DNA of 64,000 nucleotides, from the NCBI GenBank assembly GCA_003255065.1, contig QAOA01004753.1:331321-395320 (forward strand). The letters run 5' to 3'. The position numbers and the translations under genes are program-made. Origin of the DNA: Cercis canadensis. Taxonomy: Eukaryota > Streptophyta > Magnoliopsida > Fabales > Fabaceae. The notes beneath the pieces were generated by a model. It ran no database searches, was not told where the DNA came from, and saw only the letters and a list, made by a program, of their open reading frames with translations. Shown piece by piece: positions 47,690 to 61,738 of the stretch (positions are counted from its first letter, which is position 1; each line of letters starts with the position of its first letter).

Positions 47690-50600
47690 CTGCAGTGGAA
47701 GAGTGCAATAAATCAATAAAATCATTATAATAAACGAGAAAATAACTTAAAGGAAAATAAATGGAACAGCATTCTGTTCTGTGACCACAGATGAAATATT
47801 ATATATGATTGCAGTAACCATATCATGAGCGGAAATTCAAAGCACATCTGTTATTGGTGAGGTACATAGGTAATTTTTATGTAGAGTTCATATTGTGCGT
47901 CCTCAACTAGTGTCACAAAAAGTGATATTAGATAATTGTTCAAAACATTTCTCTTCCAGCTTTCGTTTCTTTTTTATATTTCTTCCAGTTAAGTAATACT
48001 CTCTTATTTTTTTAATGATAAAGGAGGAGACAATTAGTTCTCATAAAGCTTTCTCAGAAAAAAAAAAAAATGCTTGATAAGAACAGATATAGATATATAA
48101 CTGGATTGTAAGTAAATGTATGAACGATTCTCAACTGTATTAACCTAATTCATTTCAACATTTTCATTTTTCTTTTTTTACTCTCATTTCAACACACCTT
48201 CCACCAGTTATCCTTATTTTGAATTTTGAGAAAACTAAAATACTATACTGTTTGAATGTCTAAGTAGGTTTTTTTTTTTTCATAAATTAATCTTTGACTA
48301 ATGTACCTTGTTACTTTTAAAAATAATAACAACAGTTATCTAAGAGTTATAAAGGTAAGAGAGAATTATTCTAGGTTCTTAAAAAGAAAATAATATCTTA
48401 TAAAAAAAAATGATTGATAAGAACAGATATTTTAAAAGAATATATATCTGGCGTACAGAAAAGCACTGAAGGTGGGCAATATGGTACCTCAAGATCCCTA
48501 AGAGCCTTGTTGAGAGCATCCTTCACCCCAGTCTTGTACTCTTGCCATAACTGTTTACACTGAATAGGTGTTATCAATGTTCTAGAGGATGGAACCTACA
48601 TTGCATAACACAAAAACAATGTATAATGGTTAGAAGTAATGAACATAGTTGGCACATATAACAACAAGCCTCTTCTTATCTCTAGTACCAGCAATGTAAT
48701 TTGTAAATAATATTATTTTTTCTGTATAACCCATTTCAACTTGCCAGCAATAATATTTTCAGATTATCACCTGTGCCCAAGAGGGAGAATCCGGAAGGTT
48801 TAATGTTATTCCATCAATGGCAGCAGACGCTTTTTTTCGAATATTATCAGCATCACCAGCTCCCAAGGGGATACCAATCAAACCAGCTAGTACGTCCCAG
48901 GGCTGGAGAACGTTTAATAGTACGTCCCCGGGCTGGAGAAAGTTCAATGTAATTCAAAGGATCAAAATCAGTTAGATGCATTGTAAAATGAGTACTAGGC
49001 AGTTGTATTATAATGGTCTCTTTGCCACTGAGACAATTACTACAAAAGAAAAATGTTCACTTTTGATTGAAATTATGACAAAATAAGGTAGCAGGTAGTA
49101 ATTTTCAAAACCATGTTACTGTTATTACAGTCATTATAGTGATTGTTGGATGCAATTTAATATTATTTTTTCTGTATAACCCATTTCAACTTGCCAGCAA
49201 TAATATTTTCAAATTATCACCTCTTCCCTAGAGAGAGAATCCAGAAGGTTTAATGTTTTTCCATCAATGGCAGCAAACATTATTTCTCGAATATCATCAG
49301 CATCACCAGCTTCCAAACGGATTGCAGCCAAACCAGCTAGTACGTCCAAGGGCTGGAAAGTTTAATGTAATTAAAAAGATCAAAATCAGTTAGATGCATT
49401 GTAAAATGAGTACTAGGTAATTGTATTATAATGGTCTCCTTGCCACTGAGACAATTACTACAAAAGAAAAATGTTCACTTTTGATTGAAATTATGACAAA
49501 ATAAGGTAGCAGGCAATAATTTTCAAAACCATGTTATTGTTATTACAGCCATTACAGTGATTGTTGGATGCAATTTAAAATTCTGCAAAATTAGTTATGG
49601 TACCATACAGTGTATATAGCAGCCTTGGCAGCAGAATAAATTTCTCCTTTGTTCTCCCAATCACGATCACTCTTGAAAACTTTGTGAAATCTGCTTTTTG
49701 TCAAATATGAGCCTAATTTGTAAGAATTTTAAAACAATGGTATCAAATTTCAATTCCATGATTAGATGGGACTTACTTTCTCATCATATGCTCTTTGGCC
49801 CGACCAGATTCTTCTCGGGCCTTTGCTTCTACGGCATCTTTTGCATATTTCTCTATACTCTCAAGCTTTTCTTTCCTACCTTCTTCATCAACCCCAAACT
49901 TTGATAATGTATCATTAAGTCTAGAGACTGTTGAATGCATCACACTTTTAAAACGCTTCCGTATTTTCGACCAAGTAGGATCTGTTTCTTCACACAAAAG
50001 ATATCCAACAGAATCTGATAATTCCTGCTTCAATTTTGGCTATAGACAAAGAAAACATTAGTAGACTAATTCCCATGGGACAATCGTTAATATTCTTTTA
50101 GTGCTTTGATTTTGCAGTTATGATAATTACTAATATCAAGGTGAATTGGTGTTCAAAATATTTGATAGAATTAAAAAACTATTGTGACAACTGCTCCTAT
50201 GAAATTTTACATTAAATCCCAATAACAATAAATGCACATGAAAAAGAAAACTTTAGAGGATTATCATTTGATGTATAGACTCATATCCATAATCTAAAAA
50301 TTTTAAGTGCAACTATCATTAAAAACAAAACAAAAAATTATCACGAGAATGAAAATAGGGTGAGGTAGAAAATGGAAACCGATTTGATTAGTGCACCCAG
50401 ACGGTTAGAAGGAAAAATAAATACAATAAGTACCAGTCCAGCATCTTCAACTAGACTCTAGATGGGTTTAAGCTCAGAAAATCAGTGGCCAAATATTTTT
50501 CAGCAGTGTATAGAAAATCAAAAACCACAACTTAACAAAACGGAATATAATTATGTTAACTAAATAACTTTCTTATTAAATGGCAAAGAACTAGAATTCA

Positions 50601-53600
50601 GATTAGCTTTAGTAAAAAAATTTGATAAATATTCAACTCCAGATGGCTAGACTTCTCTAATTGTAATAAAACATTAAAACTAGAGCAAATGTTTGTGTGG
50701 ATCTAATGGGACTTTCCTTGATCATAGCAATCAGTGTATTTGATGTCATTAGTTTTATTCCTACTACGTACTCTTCACTTCAAACTCGCGAGCTTCTCAA
50801 ACTCAGTGAGCCAAGCTTTAATCGATAAACCACATGAGCCCTTTTGAGCTTATATGAGCTAAATCAGCTGGATGAGCTAGGTTAGATTATAAGTTAGGAC
50901 TTGGGTTTAGTCATGGATAATTGACTTGGATTCATGTATTTTACCAAATAGAAGTCTATAATAAAATATATCAATGTAAATTATATCAGTCAACACAGAT
51001 AAAAATTATCTTCAGTGATTTGGAATAATTTCTCAAATATTTTATTTTAAATCATTTTAAACATGTCCTTTTGTAGACGATGACTTGTTAGTTGTATAAA
51101 AATGAACAATAAATGTTATACCTCATAAACTCTTCTGATTTGTGAGGCTACTTTGTCTTCACGTTTGGCTGCAATGTATGAATTCATATCCTGTTGAAGT
51201 TTAGCCCTTGCTTTCAATGTGTCCCAGTTCGCTAGATCAATTTTGACAGCTGCATGGTTAAGTTTTCAGTATATTTTGTTGTATATACATCACTTTGCTA
51301 ACTACCCTCATTGAGCTGCTTCAATGCACCATACATTATTTCTACATATGTTAGTTATGATGTCAGAAAACTCCGAGGTATATGCCAAATGAAAGAAAAT
51401 ATAAAACCCAACCAATAAATGTTATAATCGTTTTAATCTCCCTTGGGATTTATTGTGGCCTAAATCTACTACTCGTTCAACTACAATTTTTATAAAATAA
51501 TATTTAATTTCGATCCATTGACAGTGTAAAAGAGTTTCATAAAATCATTGAATCTTGTGATGCCATATATGAGAAAAATTGTTAAAATCATGGATCAGTG
51601 TAAAAGAGTTTTACAGAATCATTGAATCTTGTGATGCCATATATGAGACAATTTGTTAAAATCATTTACTGTGAGTAAAAATCCTTAGTTACTTTGGTGA
51701 TGTGGCACTATTTTGTTAAGTGATAGTAGATCAAATTTAAATTCATAAAACAAACATGCATGCACAAAGTTTACATTACAAAACATTAATCCCACATAGA
51801 GAACTAAGAGATTCACAGTTGATTTATAAAGCAATATGTCTAACTGTCACATTACCTTCACAATCTTTATCAAATTCATGTAAACAATCCTTGATGCAAC
51901 CATCAGCAAATTCGGCAAATATCTTATGTTCATCTGAGTTCTTATCAAATGCTTCGATGAATTTCTTCAAATGTGCCAGCCTCAAATGATTCAGCATAGC
52001 TTTATATACAGGTTGGACAAGCTAACAAATATAGAGGAGAAAAATCTAAGTAACAAATCCATGTGCACAAGTGAAGTAATTCATTATGAGCTTTGAATTA
52101 AGAAACTCTGTTTTAGATGAGCCTAATGTAATTAAAAAAGAAAAAAAAAAACATATAATTGCTTGTTAAGAACAACAATTTGCTGTACGGTTGCTTCAAT
52201 TACAAATTCTAATCCTAGAAATTACATTTCATGAAATTTGTAATCGTTGTCCATTGTGAAAAAACAAGATGAAGAGATAAAAATGATTGAGAATGATCAA
52301 AGTTGGCAGCTTTAGAGGAGCCAAGAGACAAGAGAATCATTGGGATCAAATGGGTATTCAAAACAAATGTTATTGAAGATGGCTCACTACAAAAGCACAA
52401 GACTATACTTTTATAAAAGGCTTCAGTCAGCAAATAGGAATATACTTGAACTAGACCATTGAACCCATTTCTCAAATAGAGATAGTATAGACTTTCTTAG
52501 CTCTTGCTAATCAATTAAAACCCTTACAGGTTTTCTTACAAAGGAACTTGAAGGAAAACCATATGTAAAGCAAATACAATACTATATCATTGAAGGGCCA
52601 GAACCAAGAAGAGAAGGTGCATAACCGTTAAAGGACAATTTATGGCCTAAAAAAAGCTCCAAAAGGTTGAAATTGTAAGGTAGATAGCTATTTACAACAG
52701 AATCAATTCCAAAGGGTTCCAAGTGAGCCCTCTCTATAATTATGTCAAACTTTCTCAAGTTTTTTTTTGGTTGAAAAAACATTCTTATTTTAAAAGCCAA
52801 CTTTTTGTGGTAGATATTCCAGAAATAAGTGGGTTTGTTGAAAAAAAGAAAAAAAGGAAGAGCATCTAACAATCCTGTTGTGTAATAAAATATTGGTTTG
52901 TGCGAGGTTCATGGTAGAAAAACTTACTTGTAACAATTTATCTACAAGGCCCTTTCGCTTTGCAGTTGTTACTGCTACATCAAAATAGGAGGCTTCTTCA
53001 TCAAACCTAGAATCAAAGAAATATAAATAAATGAGCTTACTTAATAAGGCGAAATCTTTGTAGTCTTTGAAGATTGAACAAAGTAATACAGATATAAAGG
53101 TTGAGGTGAACTAGTTAATGGTTTGAAGAGTAAGATAGTCTCTGAACTCACTTCACATGCCCAAATGTGTTTCCTGAGGAACATTAAGAAAATATGACCA
53201 AGACTGAACCCTTAAAAGGAGAACTATTGACTATTAATAATAACACATTTTAACTAACATGTAAAATAATTTAACTGTTTATACTAATATGAGACCAACT
53301 TAATGACCGTATGGCCAATGACATCATGACCAAATAAATTAATTTAGAAAAAACTACCATTTTGATTCTTGAAAGATGTATAAATCTCTGAATGTTCAAA
53401 AATATTTCAATGCGCGGCATAAATAGCAGTTGGACAGAATACACATGCAAAACATTTTCCTTGCATGATTAGCAGTTGCACAGAATGCCCACCAACAGCT
53501 TGATAATCGAGTTCATAGAGATGTTGCCTTGAAACAATTTGAATATTCAGGGATTCAGTTGAGTGAAATAAAAGATTAGGGACTAAATTAAGAAAGTGTG

Positions 53601-56600
53601 CATATTTTATGGACTAATATGATAGTTTTTTTTTTTTAAGTTAAAATTAGCGAAACTGAAACTATGACTAGACATAACCAAAATGTTAATATTGAACCTA
53701 AGAACGTAGATAAGACATAAAATGAAATACTAATTTTTTTTTTATTGGAATGAAAATACTAACTGTGACAGATAATTGTGGAGAATGGAATTAACTTTCT
53801 TCCCAAAATCACGAATGAAGCCATCCTGTGCACCCTTGCGTAAGTTACTCCAATCCTGGGTAGTCAATATGAAGTCATTTAAAAGGTACATATGAAAAAT
53901 CAAATCAAGAGGTGCTGCTATATGAAAGTAGTTAGTTTACACACCTGATCATTCACTTCAAAAGAATCATACAGTTCATCGGTAATCTGATCACAGCGTA
54001 TACTTGCCATCAAAACCTGTAACAAATGAAACTTTTATATTTGTCCAGCCAAGAATAGAAAAGAAACAATAACAGAACACTGACAAATATACAAAATGTT
54101 ATTTGAGATCGCAAAAGTTGCCTGTATAATTAAAACTTGCAGAGTCAAATGAATGAAATAGTTCTCTTCTAATTTAGCAGAAAATGAAATAATTCTCCTC
54201 TAAAAATAATACTATTACCTCACTCTGATTGAGGTGGTGTTATCAAAGTTATCCTAAAAAAAGAAATTAATGGATAGAGTTAGAGTTTAGGTAAATTCAG
54301 TCAAATTTAATTAGTGATTTGTGAGTACAATGTAAAATCATTTAACAATTGTTTGACTGTAGCTTCTTTTTTTTTTTTCTGGAAATAGGAGCTATTTGAT
54401 ACAACGGCAGAGGGGTACTTTAATCTGGCATATGACCTCGAAGTGTAACTCAATTACAATATAGGTGAGCTTTATATACCTCCAAATAATTTTTCCAAAG
54501 AAAAATAATCACCTTATGGGCAGGAAGATTTAGGTCCTTATTATCCATGATGTCTTGCCAGATATTCTTTGCACTAATAGTAAACCCTGAAGCTGGCTCT
54601 TTTCCATCCTTAGTATCTGCAAGCCCACCAGGTGCAGTGGAACCGGTAAATCGTCTCTTTAAGTCCTCAACCTGCAACAAAAAAATAATAATAATAAAAG
54701 ACAAGTATAATTGGAATATATTTGCAAATAATGTTTGAAATTGCAATGCATATTGCACCGTAATAATGGTGGATTTTAATATTTTACAGAAGTGATTATT
54801 TTATATCATTTTATGATAACACTACAAAAAAATTATCACAATGATAGTGTACTTACCTTAGATAGTGTTTCAAAACGGAAATACTGGTAGGTAAAATTAT
54901 AAAATGATAGTAACTTAAATCATTAACTATAATAAATTATATGACTATCCATTTTATGTATCATCTAATTTTGGAGAAAAACTGAAATTTATTTACACTT
55001 AAATATATTTTTTATACTTTTTGTTATAATTTTAAGTTTGAACATGAAATCAGCAATCTTTGAAGAAGACTTCAGTACCATTTAGTCACAAGTTGAAAGT
55101 TATTTTTGGTTAAATCTTTTACTTCAACCATTACACAATAGCAATGATTGTCAGACGTAAAGAAAGACAAAAAATACATATTCTGCCTCAAAATTTCCCT
55201 TCACATGCATTGGATACGTATGTAGATAGTAATACCTTCAATATAAATTGTGCTTCCTGTAATTCGTAACTGGGAAGAAATACAACTTCAACCTGTCGAA
55301 ATATAAATGGTGGAACAAAAAAATGTTGTTAAATTATCGTTAGAGATATTTTAAAGACCCAATCATACGTTTAGCAGAAGAACAAGAATAAATAAGAATC
55401 TCAAATTACTTTAAAAAAATCACTAAGTGGGATATTGCTACTTTCTGATGGATTTTGAATAGAGGCCCAAATCTGCACAAAAACGCAGAAATATTTCAAA
55501 AAAAAAAAAAGATAGAAGATTGGATTTTACAACTCTTCATACCAAAACAAGTGGAAGGGATAGATAACAGATTACCTTCTCAATATCTCTTCTCAGAATA
55601 GCTTCCAATTTTTTTTCGGGTGACTGTGTAAGCAAAATGGAGTTCAAACATTTTTCGAATGGCAGTTGTAATGCCATGTTAGACATTAGAATAAAACACA
55701 TACCCTTGTTTTGTCACGCACAACAAACATCAACGTTATTTTACGTGGTTTATTACAAAATCGTTTCATGACCTAAAACATATTAAAGAAACGTGTTAAA
55801 GAAAAGGCTTATATATAGTGAGAAATTTGCTCTACAGTTACTTTTAGAAATTACTTTTCCTGCCAAAATGTACATATACCTGCTGAAATACAGCTCTCAA
55901 AAGAGGCCTACTTCCAGCCTGTTCACGGCCAATGTCATGACACCACCTAGACAAAGAAAAAAAACAAAATCTAGTAAGACTGCGAAGTACAACTTTCATA
56001 TAAAGAAATTTAACAAATTTGTAGCAATACCTTATAATTTATACTACAGCATATCCAAGTTAATTTTCTTTTTAAGAAAAGAAACTCTTACATATTTACT
56101 AAAACTACATCTGCTATAGCCAGAGCAAAAAGAGCACTCCGCTTTTCAAATGCAGTATCATCCTGAAAAGTAAAGAAAGCCATGCATGGAGAAGTGAGTA
56201 TTTTATATATAGAGATTATTGCACATATTCATTCCGATTTTTTACTCAATGGTAATTTTGTCCCTAAACTTAGTCTATTTATATATCTTTCTTCTTGTTA
56301 CATGACCACAAGAAAATGGAGATAGAAAGAAGCGCTAACTTAACAAAACCCTTAATTTTATCATCTTTCAACTCGAGAAAAAATATGTCTATCTTCTTTA
56401 TTTGTGTATGTCAATTTTATGAGAAAGATAAAGTCAATCATGGCAATAAAATCAATTACTGTGTTATGGTATAAATTTAGAAGCATAATTAATTTATGGC
56501 AAATACAAGCATCAAACCTCTCCTCTTTCACTTCCATCTGTACCCTCTATATCCATCACAAGAGTTAGAGGTTCTATGTCAGGGCATCTTGCCAACCAAA

Positions 56601-57670
56601 TCCCTTGAGTTGTTTGAGACCTAAAAACAATCCAATACTCGCCATATAATTTGTTAAAAGCAATGAGATACACACTTGCATTTCAGAATTACATACCTTC
56701 CTTCAGAATCGTCCATCTCCTTGAATTTTGTATGAAACAAATGATTGAGTAATGTGCTTTTCCCTGTAGAAACCAGGTAATAGGAAAAATGGCACTCAAA
56801 GATGTCAAGGCTAAATTAAGAGTGGTATGAATATTTATCTATGTACTTTTATTTCATTCAACTTTGTGGACAATAAGGTTGTTGAATGAAGAACAATGCA
56901 TACCACTACTTTGTGGACCCATTATAGCCACTACAGCATATGAACGACCACATTCGTAGAGATTAACTTTCCCAGCAAAATCTTCCAATCTCATGCCCTT
57001 GAAGTTTCCATTTCCATCGATTAGTTGAAAAGCAAGATCATCATCACTCTTGACTAGATGAGTGAATTTTATATTAGTGTCTTATTGACAAGTAGTGCTA
57101 GGTTGCAAAACATCATAAGCAAAATAAATTAAAATCTTTATAGAAAGAAATTATGATTTATTTTTCATGGTTTTTCCAATTCAAATAATAGCTAATCCCT
57201 GTAGTAAACTAGAATAATTAGGACAAGAGTACATTTACTAATCAAAACCAAACATTAACAATTATAGAAGTCATGACCAGCCCCCTAGAAACATGCCAAG
57301 TAAATTTAGCATTACAGAGTGAAACATCTACTAGGCCACATCCTCAAATAAAATTATCAAAACCCTGCATTCTTGTACTAAGCCTCCCGAAGGCTCAGAA
57401 GACTGGAGAACCTCCCACTCTTTTGATCTAGAATCTCAAAATGCCCCTTACTAAAAAACCATCCGCAATCTCCAATTGAGTCTCTAAGTTAAAAACCATG
57501 CCAAAAAGAATTACATGATTACCTTTTCCCGGCTTTGCCGAAGCTTTCCTGTATAAACTTCTGAAATCTGCAAGATCAAAATATATTTTGATAATCAAGC
57601 AGAACAATAAATTTTGAACAACAGACAGTGCTGAAAGTAAATAGATGGGAAATCTCAGAGGCCTACTCAT
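47618..57670 (-). CDS. RHD3/Sey1-family dynamin-like GTPase with a CaaX tail, block B copy
   Basis: This is a paralogue of the gene at 17,339-27,090 with the same exon order. The start ATGA/GTAGG is at 57,670; the P-loop GPQSSGKST, DIEGTD and FVVRDKT motifs are kept. Further landmarks are [19 protein letters not shown] (near 54,675), [14 protein letters not shown] (near 50,039) and the last exon at 47,618-47,689. Frames remain open in every exon I checked; exon 14 is three bases shorter than in A, in frame. Exon 20 occurs twice (49,221-49,352 and 48,771-48,902), each 132 bases, phase 0 at both ends and with splice sites, so use of both would give about 742 residues and use of one about 698. 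As in A, no membrane-hairpin exon is present and the protein ends in a basic cluster plus CSIS. Likely functional but unproven. Confidence 0.78.
48711..49578 (-). repeat. true tandem duplication spanning exon 20, block B
   Basis: A 450 bp unit (48,711-49,160) is followed directly by a 418 bp unit (49,161-49,578) with no N between. Each has one exon 20 copy with acceptor and donor. The left unit also contains a short inner duplication around the acceptor (CGGGCTGGAGAAAGTT near 48,928). The units differ at many bases, so this is not an assembly overlap. Block A has a single unit. Confidence 0.85.
50676..50955. other. 280 bp insertion specific to block B, in intron 17 of the RHD3-like gene
   Basis: Block A reads ACATT directly followed by CTATAATA at about 20,620. 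Block B has 280 bp between them, containing repeated GAGCT words (GCGAGCTTCTC, TTTTGAGCTTATATGAGCT, GATGAGCTAGG). No terminal inverted repeats or coding sequence were recognised. Confidence 0.6.
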
Positions 57671-60074
57671 TCTTAAGAATTGAGTTTGCTCTTTAGCTTC
57701 AGAAGAGAAAGAAGAAATTAGATACTAAGGACTACGAGGAAAAGAAGATGGAAGTGCAGGGCTTTCTATTGTCAATGAGTGAAAGGAAGAAGAGAGAATC
57801 TATATATATAGATGAGAGTTGAGAGAGTAACAATACTTATCTGAACGAGCACTTTAACTGGGACAGAGAGTAAAACAAAATTCCTGTCTAGGCCCTCAAG
57901 CAATGCCATATTCTTTCTTTTTTCTTTTTGGCCAGAAAGCAAAGCCACATTCTGATGCACTTCGTAGAAATTAAGGTAACCGTTTGCCATACCCATATTA
58001 AGTTCTTAGTTGGTGCCCCTGTGTTTGCTACGCACGCTGGCACCTACTCAATCAAATAATTCGAGTTAAAACTTAGTTTAGACTTATTTACTTGTGTTTT
58101 TGGCCAAGGACTTATTTATGTTGTTAGTTAATAGTTTTTTTTCCTGATATTTTAATAAATTTTAAACACATAATGTTATAACGATTTTTTACACATAATA
58201 TATATATTGACTTTTTGTTCATATATTTAGGATCACTAAGTGCTAAAATACATTATTTGAATTGCTTTTTTTATTCCAAACTTTTTTGCTCTATAGGCAG
58301 AGTTGGTTAGAATATTATAAATGTTGAGGAATATAAAATCATTCTTGAAGTGCATCATGCGTTACTTGTGGGAGTTAGATAAAGATAAAGATGCTTGAGG
58401 AGATGGAGAAAAAGTGTTCTTGGATAAGAAAGAGATAATAGATAAAGGTGGTACAACTTGAAGAAAATTCCTAAACTAAGGTACGGATAATTCCTAAATT
58501 TCTTTTTTTTTTTTGGTTTTAATATTTTCTAAAACAGCAATATTAAAGTCAAAATTCTCAGTTAAACCTATAAAGCCAGTAGCCTACCATCTATGTGTAC
58601 AAAACTGTTAAATATAAAAATATTGATGGACTTTCACTTAACAGTTTAAACCTTTAAATTAATTTGATTCTTGACATAATATTATACTTTGACAAAGCAG
58701 TCAAAAAATTAAATCATTTCACCTCCATTTTCTCAATTATTACGTAGCACGACACCCCCTAAACATCAACAAATGTCACCTCATGGGTAATAATGAATTC
58801 TAAAAGAATAGCTGTGCTTGGAGCAGGTCCATAATTTAATATTTATGTAACAAATTTATAGTTATTTCATATGCATGAGTGATAAAATATATATTACACC
58901 TTTCATTTTAGGAATTCATCCAAATGGAAAATCATACGTCTCCAAAGACATATTGCACCCAATTAGACATAAAGTAAACATAATTTGAGAAATATTCAAC
59001 TTTTCAGCATTGAACTATGTTTTAAAGCGATGGGATAATTAACCCTCAAGGATATTAACAATGCGAGGTTTAATTGTAAAAAGAAAGATACTATATTCCC
59101 TCTTTCCTTTTTAACAATTTAATGTGTATAAGTTTCTTTTTGTTTTTTGTTCAGCTAAGTATCAATCATCCAACCCTATATGTTAAGGAAGCAGCTGAGA
59201 TCTAAGGCAGTTGCAGTGCGTGAAAGATACAAGAAAATATATTGTGGAAGTGCTGTATAATGTAACACATTCATTTTGTTTATTTTGATATAAGAAAATT
59301 TAGGATAAAATGAAGCTATTTAATTTTAAGGCTAAGACATGCCACATACCTCAACATGTAACACTTTTATTTGTTGTAATGTTAATGAAGACATAATGAA
59401 AATTTAATTATGAAATTTCAAATCTTGAGGCAGATATATGATGTCAAATATAACACTTTAAACCCCATACTGCAATATTTTCCGGTCATGACAAAGTGTG
59501 CTCCAAGTAACCCGACAAATTCTCCTCTCATTCTCATTTTGTAACCAAAATTGGGTCACAAGATTTGTGAGACTTTGGTATAAACCATCAAGAAGTTTGA
59601 AGCAAGCAATCATTATCTATACAAGTAGATAAAGGTGATATCCCTCTTTGGCATCCAACTTTTCTTTACCTAAAAACCCATTCTTGTAAATTATTCACAA
59701 ATATTGGCCTTTTTATTATAGTTACTGGATAACATGCACATTTACCAAATGTTTTAAGGCCAAGAGGTTACCTTAAAACTTATAAGTTTTGTATTCAAAC
59801 AAAAAATTGTAGCTAAAACGTATAGAGAAAGACAACACAAACATTTATTTGCCTGCAAACCTAGGCCTGCATGGGCTTTGATCAAAAAAGATTGGACCTT
59901 CGTGATGCGATTTCCTAGAGACTTAGGATAATCCAATCAGCTTAACACCATGTAAGACTAAGGATCCCAAATAGATTAGCAAGAACTTAAACAAACAAGA
60001 TAAAGATGAGTGGAATTAAGGTGAAAACCCTTGAAATCAAGGGATGGGCAACTTAGCTTACAAGCTAAACCTCC
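57671..60074. other. upstream region of the block B RHD3-like gene
   Basis: This matches the block A upstream region and includes the probable non-coding first exon at 57,772-57,996 and the TRIM remnant at 58,606. No further gene is supported. Confidence 0.5.
58606..58740 (+). mobile_element. TRIM remnant: one LTR plus part of the internal region
   Basis: A 71 bp LTR (58,606-58,676, TGTTAAATATAAAA...TTGACA) is followed by an internal segment containing the CTTTGAC..AGCAGTCA and CCATTTTCTCAATTA words of this TRIM family. It is at the position equivalent to the TRIM at 10,429, so it predates the duplication. Confidence 0.7.
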
Positions 60075-60081
60075 TAAACAC

Positions 60082-60363
60082 TGTCAAGAACCGATTCAAC
60101 CTAAAAGCTTAAGCTGTTAGGTGAAAGCCTAATAATGGTTTTATATCTAACACGCCCCCGCACGCGAAAGCCATTTGGGCTTGAAGCGTGGACAAAGCAC
60201 ATGCTCATTTATACCTTGTGCTGAAATTTCAATTTAATTGAGAAAGTGGGGGCAGAAGGATTCGATCTCCTGACCGTTTGGTCAAAGAGGCTCTGATACC
60301 ATGTCAAGAACTGATTCAACCTAAAAGCTTAAGCTGTTAGGTGAAAGCCCAATAATGGTTTTA
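60082..60363 (-). mobile_element. TRIM, minus strand, left part of a mosaic insertion
   Basis: The LTRs are at 60,082-60,152 and 60,302-60,363 and nearly identical (two differences over the shared part), so this copy is younger than those at 10,429 and 58,606. The minus strand reads LTR, ATGGTATCAGAGCC primer site, about 150 bp, the purine tract GCGGGGGCG and LTR. The right LTR copy abuts copia sequence directly. Confidence 0.85.
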
Positions 60364-61730
60364 CTCATACCTCCAGGTTTTCAACACCCCACATTTCCCA
60401 CTCATGTATGTAAATTGCGCAAAGCATTCTATGGGCTCAAACAGGCACCTCGCGCATGGTATGATACTCTCAAAGCTTTTCTCTTGAGCTTTGGTTTTAC
60501 TCATACCAAGTGTGATACCTCTCTCTTCGTCAAAAAGGGCAACACAGTCGCTTATATCCTCGTCTATGTTGATGATTTACTATTGACGAGCAATAACCCC
60601 ACTTTCCTCCAGACATTTCAACATGTTCTTTCACAACAGTTTTCTCTCAAGGACCTTGGCACTCCCAATTATTTCCTTGGTGTTGAAATTATCCCTACCA
60701 CTACGGGTCTCTTCCTTACTCAGCCCAAATATGTTCATGATCTATTGGAAAAAGCTTTCATGCAAGGTGCCCGTCCTGTGACTACTCCTATGGCCATCAA
60801 TTGCTCCCTTGTTCCCCTGCCTGATGCCTCATCATGTGACACCAAACTATATCGGTGTCTTGTTGGCTCATTACAGTATCTTACCCTCACTCGTCCTGAC
60901 ATTAGTTTCTCTGTCAACAAACTTGCTCAACACATGCAAAGCCCTCAGGATAATCATTTTCAAGCTCTAAAACGTGTCCTTCGTTACTTAAAGACCACCG
61001 TTGATCATGGCATTCACCTTAAGAAGGACAAGTCTTTTCCTCTCATCGCTTATTGTGATGCTGATTGGGCTGGTGATCACGTTGACAGAAAATCCACCGG
61101 AGCTTACATTGCCTATCTTGGCTCCAATCCTATATCATGGGCTGCTCGCAAGCAATCTTCAATTGCTCGGTCTTCCACAGAAACAGAGTATCGAATTATT
61201 GCTTCCACTTCCGCTGAGCTCCTCTGGCTCATGCAACTTCTGCAAGAAATGGGACTTTCATTGCCAAGACCCTCTCACATTTTCTTAGACAATATTGGTG
61301 CCACCTATCTATGTGCTAATCCTGTCTTTCACTCTCGAATGAAACATCTTGCTATTGATTATCACTTTGTGCGTGATTTAGTGAGTAATGGTTCATTACG
61401 GGTCTCCCATGTACCCTCCAGTCATCAGCTTGCAGACTTACTCACCAAACCACTATCAGGACCCCGACACCTTTTTCTCAAAGACAAGATTGGTGTCGTT
61501 CCATCCTCCACCATCTTGAGGGGGCGTATTGGTGTAGTGACCTCTTGAAACTCAAACTCTAGTATCTAAGTTTGTTAATATCAGATTAGGTTGACTCACT
61601 CAAATACATAGTATCTAACCTTATCATTAGCTTACATGGTCTCCCTGTAAAACTCAAACACCTCGTGTATTTAAAGTCACTCAAAGTTAATGAGAATGCA
61701 ATTCACTTTCCCACAACTGCATATCTTTTA
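60364..61730 (+). mobile_element. Ty1/copia 3' half: reverse transcriptase, RNase H and 3' LTR
   Basis: A long open frame ends at 61,548 and carries KAFYGLKQAPRAWY, the catalytic YVDDLLLT, DLGTPNYFLGVEI, LTRPDISFSVN, CDADWAGDHVDRKSTGAY, SWAARKQSSIARSSTETEYR and the ADLLTKPLSG end of copia RNase H. A polypurine tract (TTGAGGGGGCG, 61,515-61,525) and a roughly 205 bp LTR follow. The 5' half is absent. With the TRIM it forms one insertion flanked by TAAACACT (60,075-60,082 and 61,731-61,738). Confidence 0.85.
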
Positions 61731-61738
61731 TAAACACT

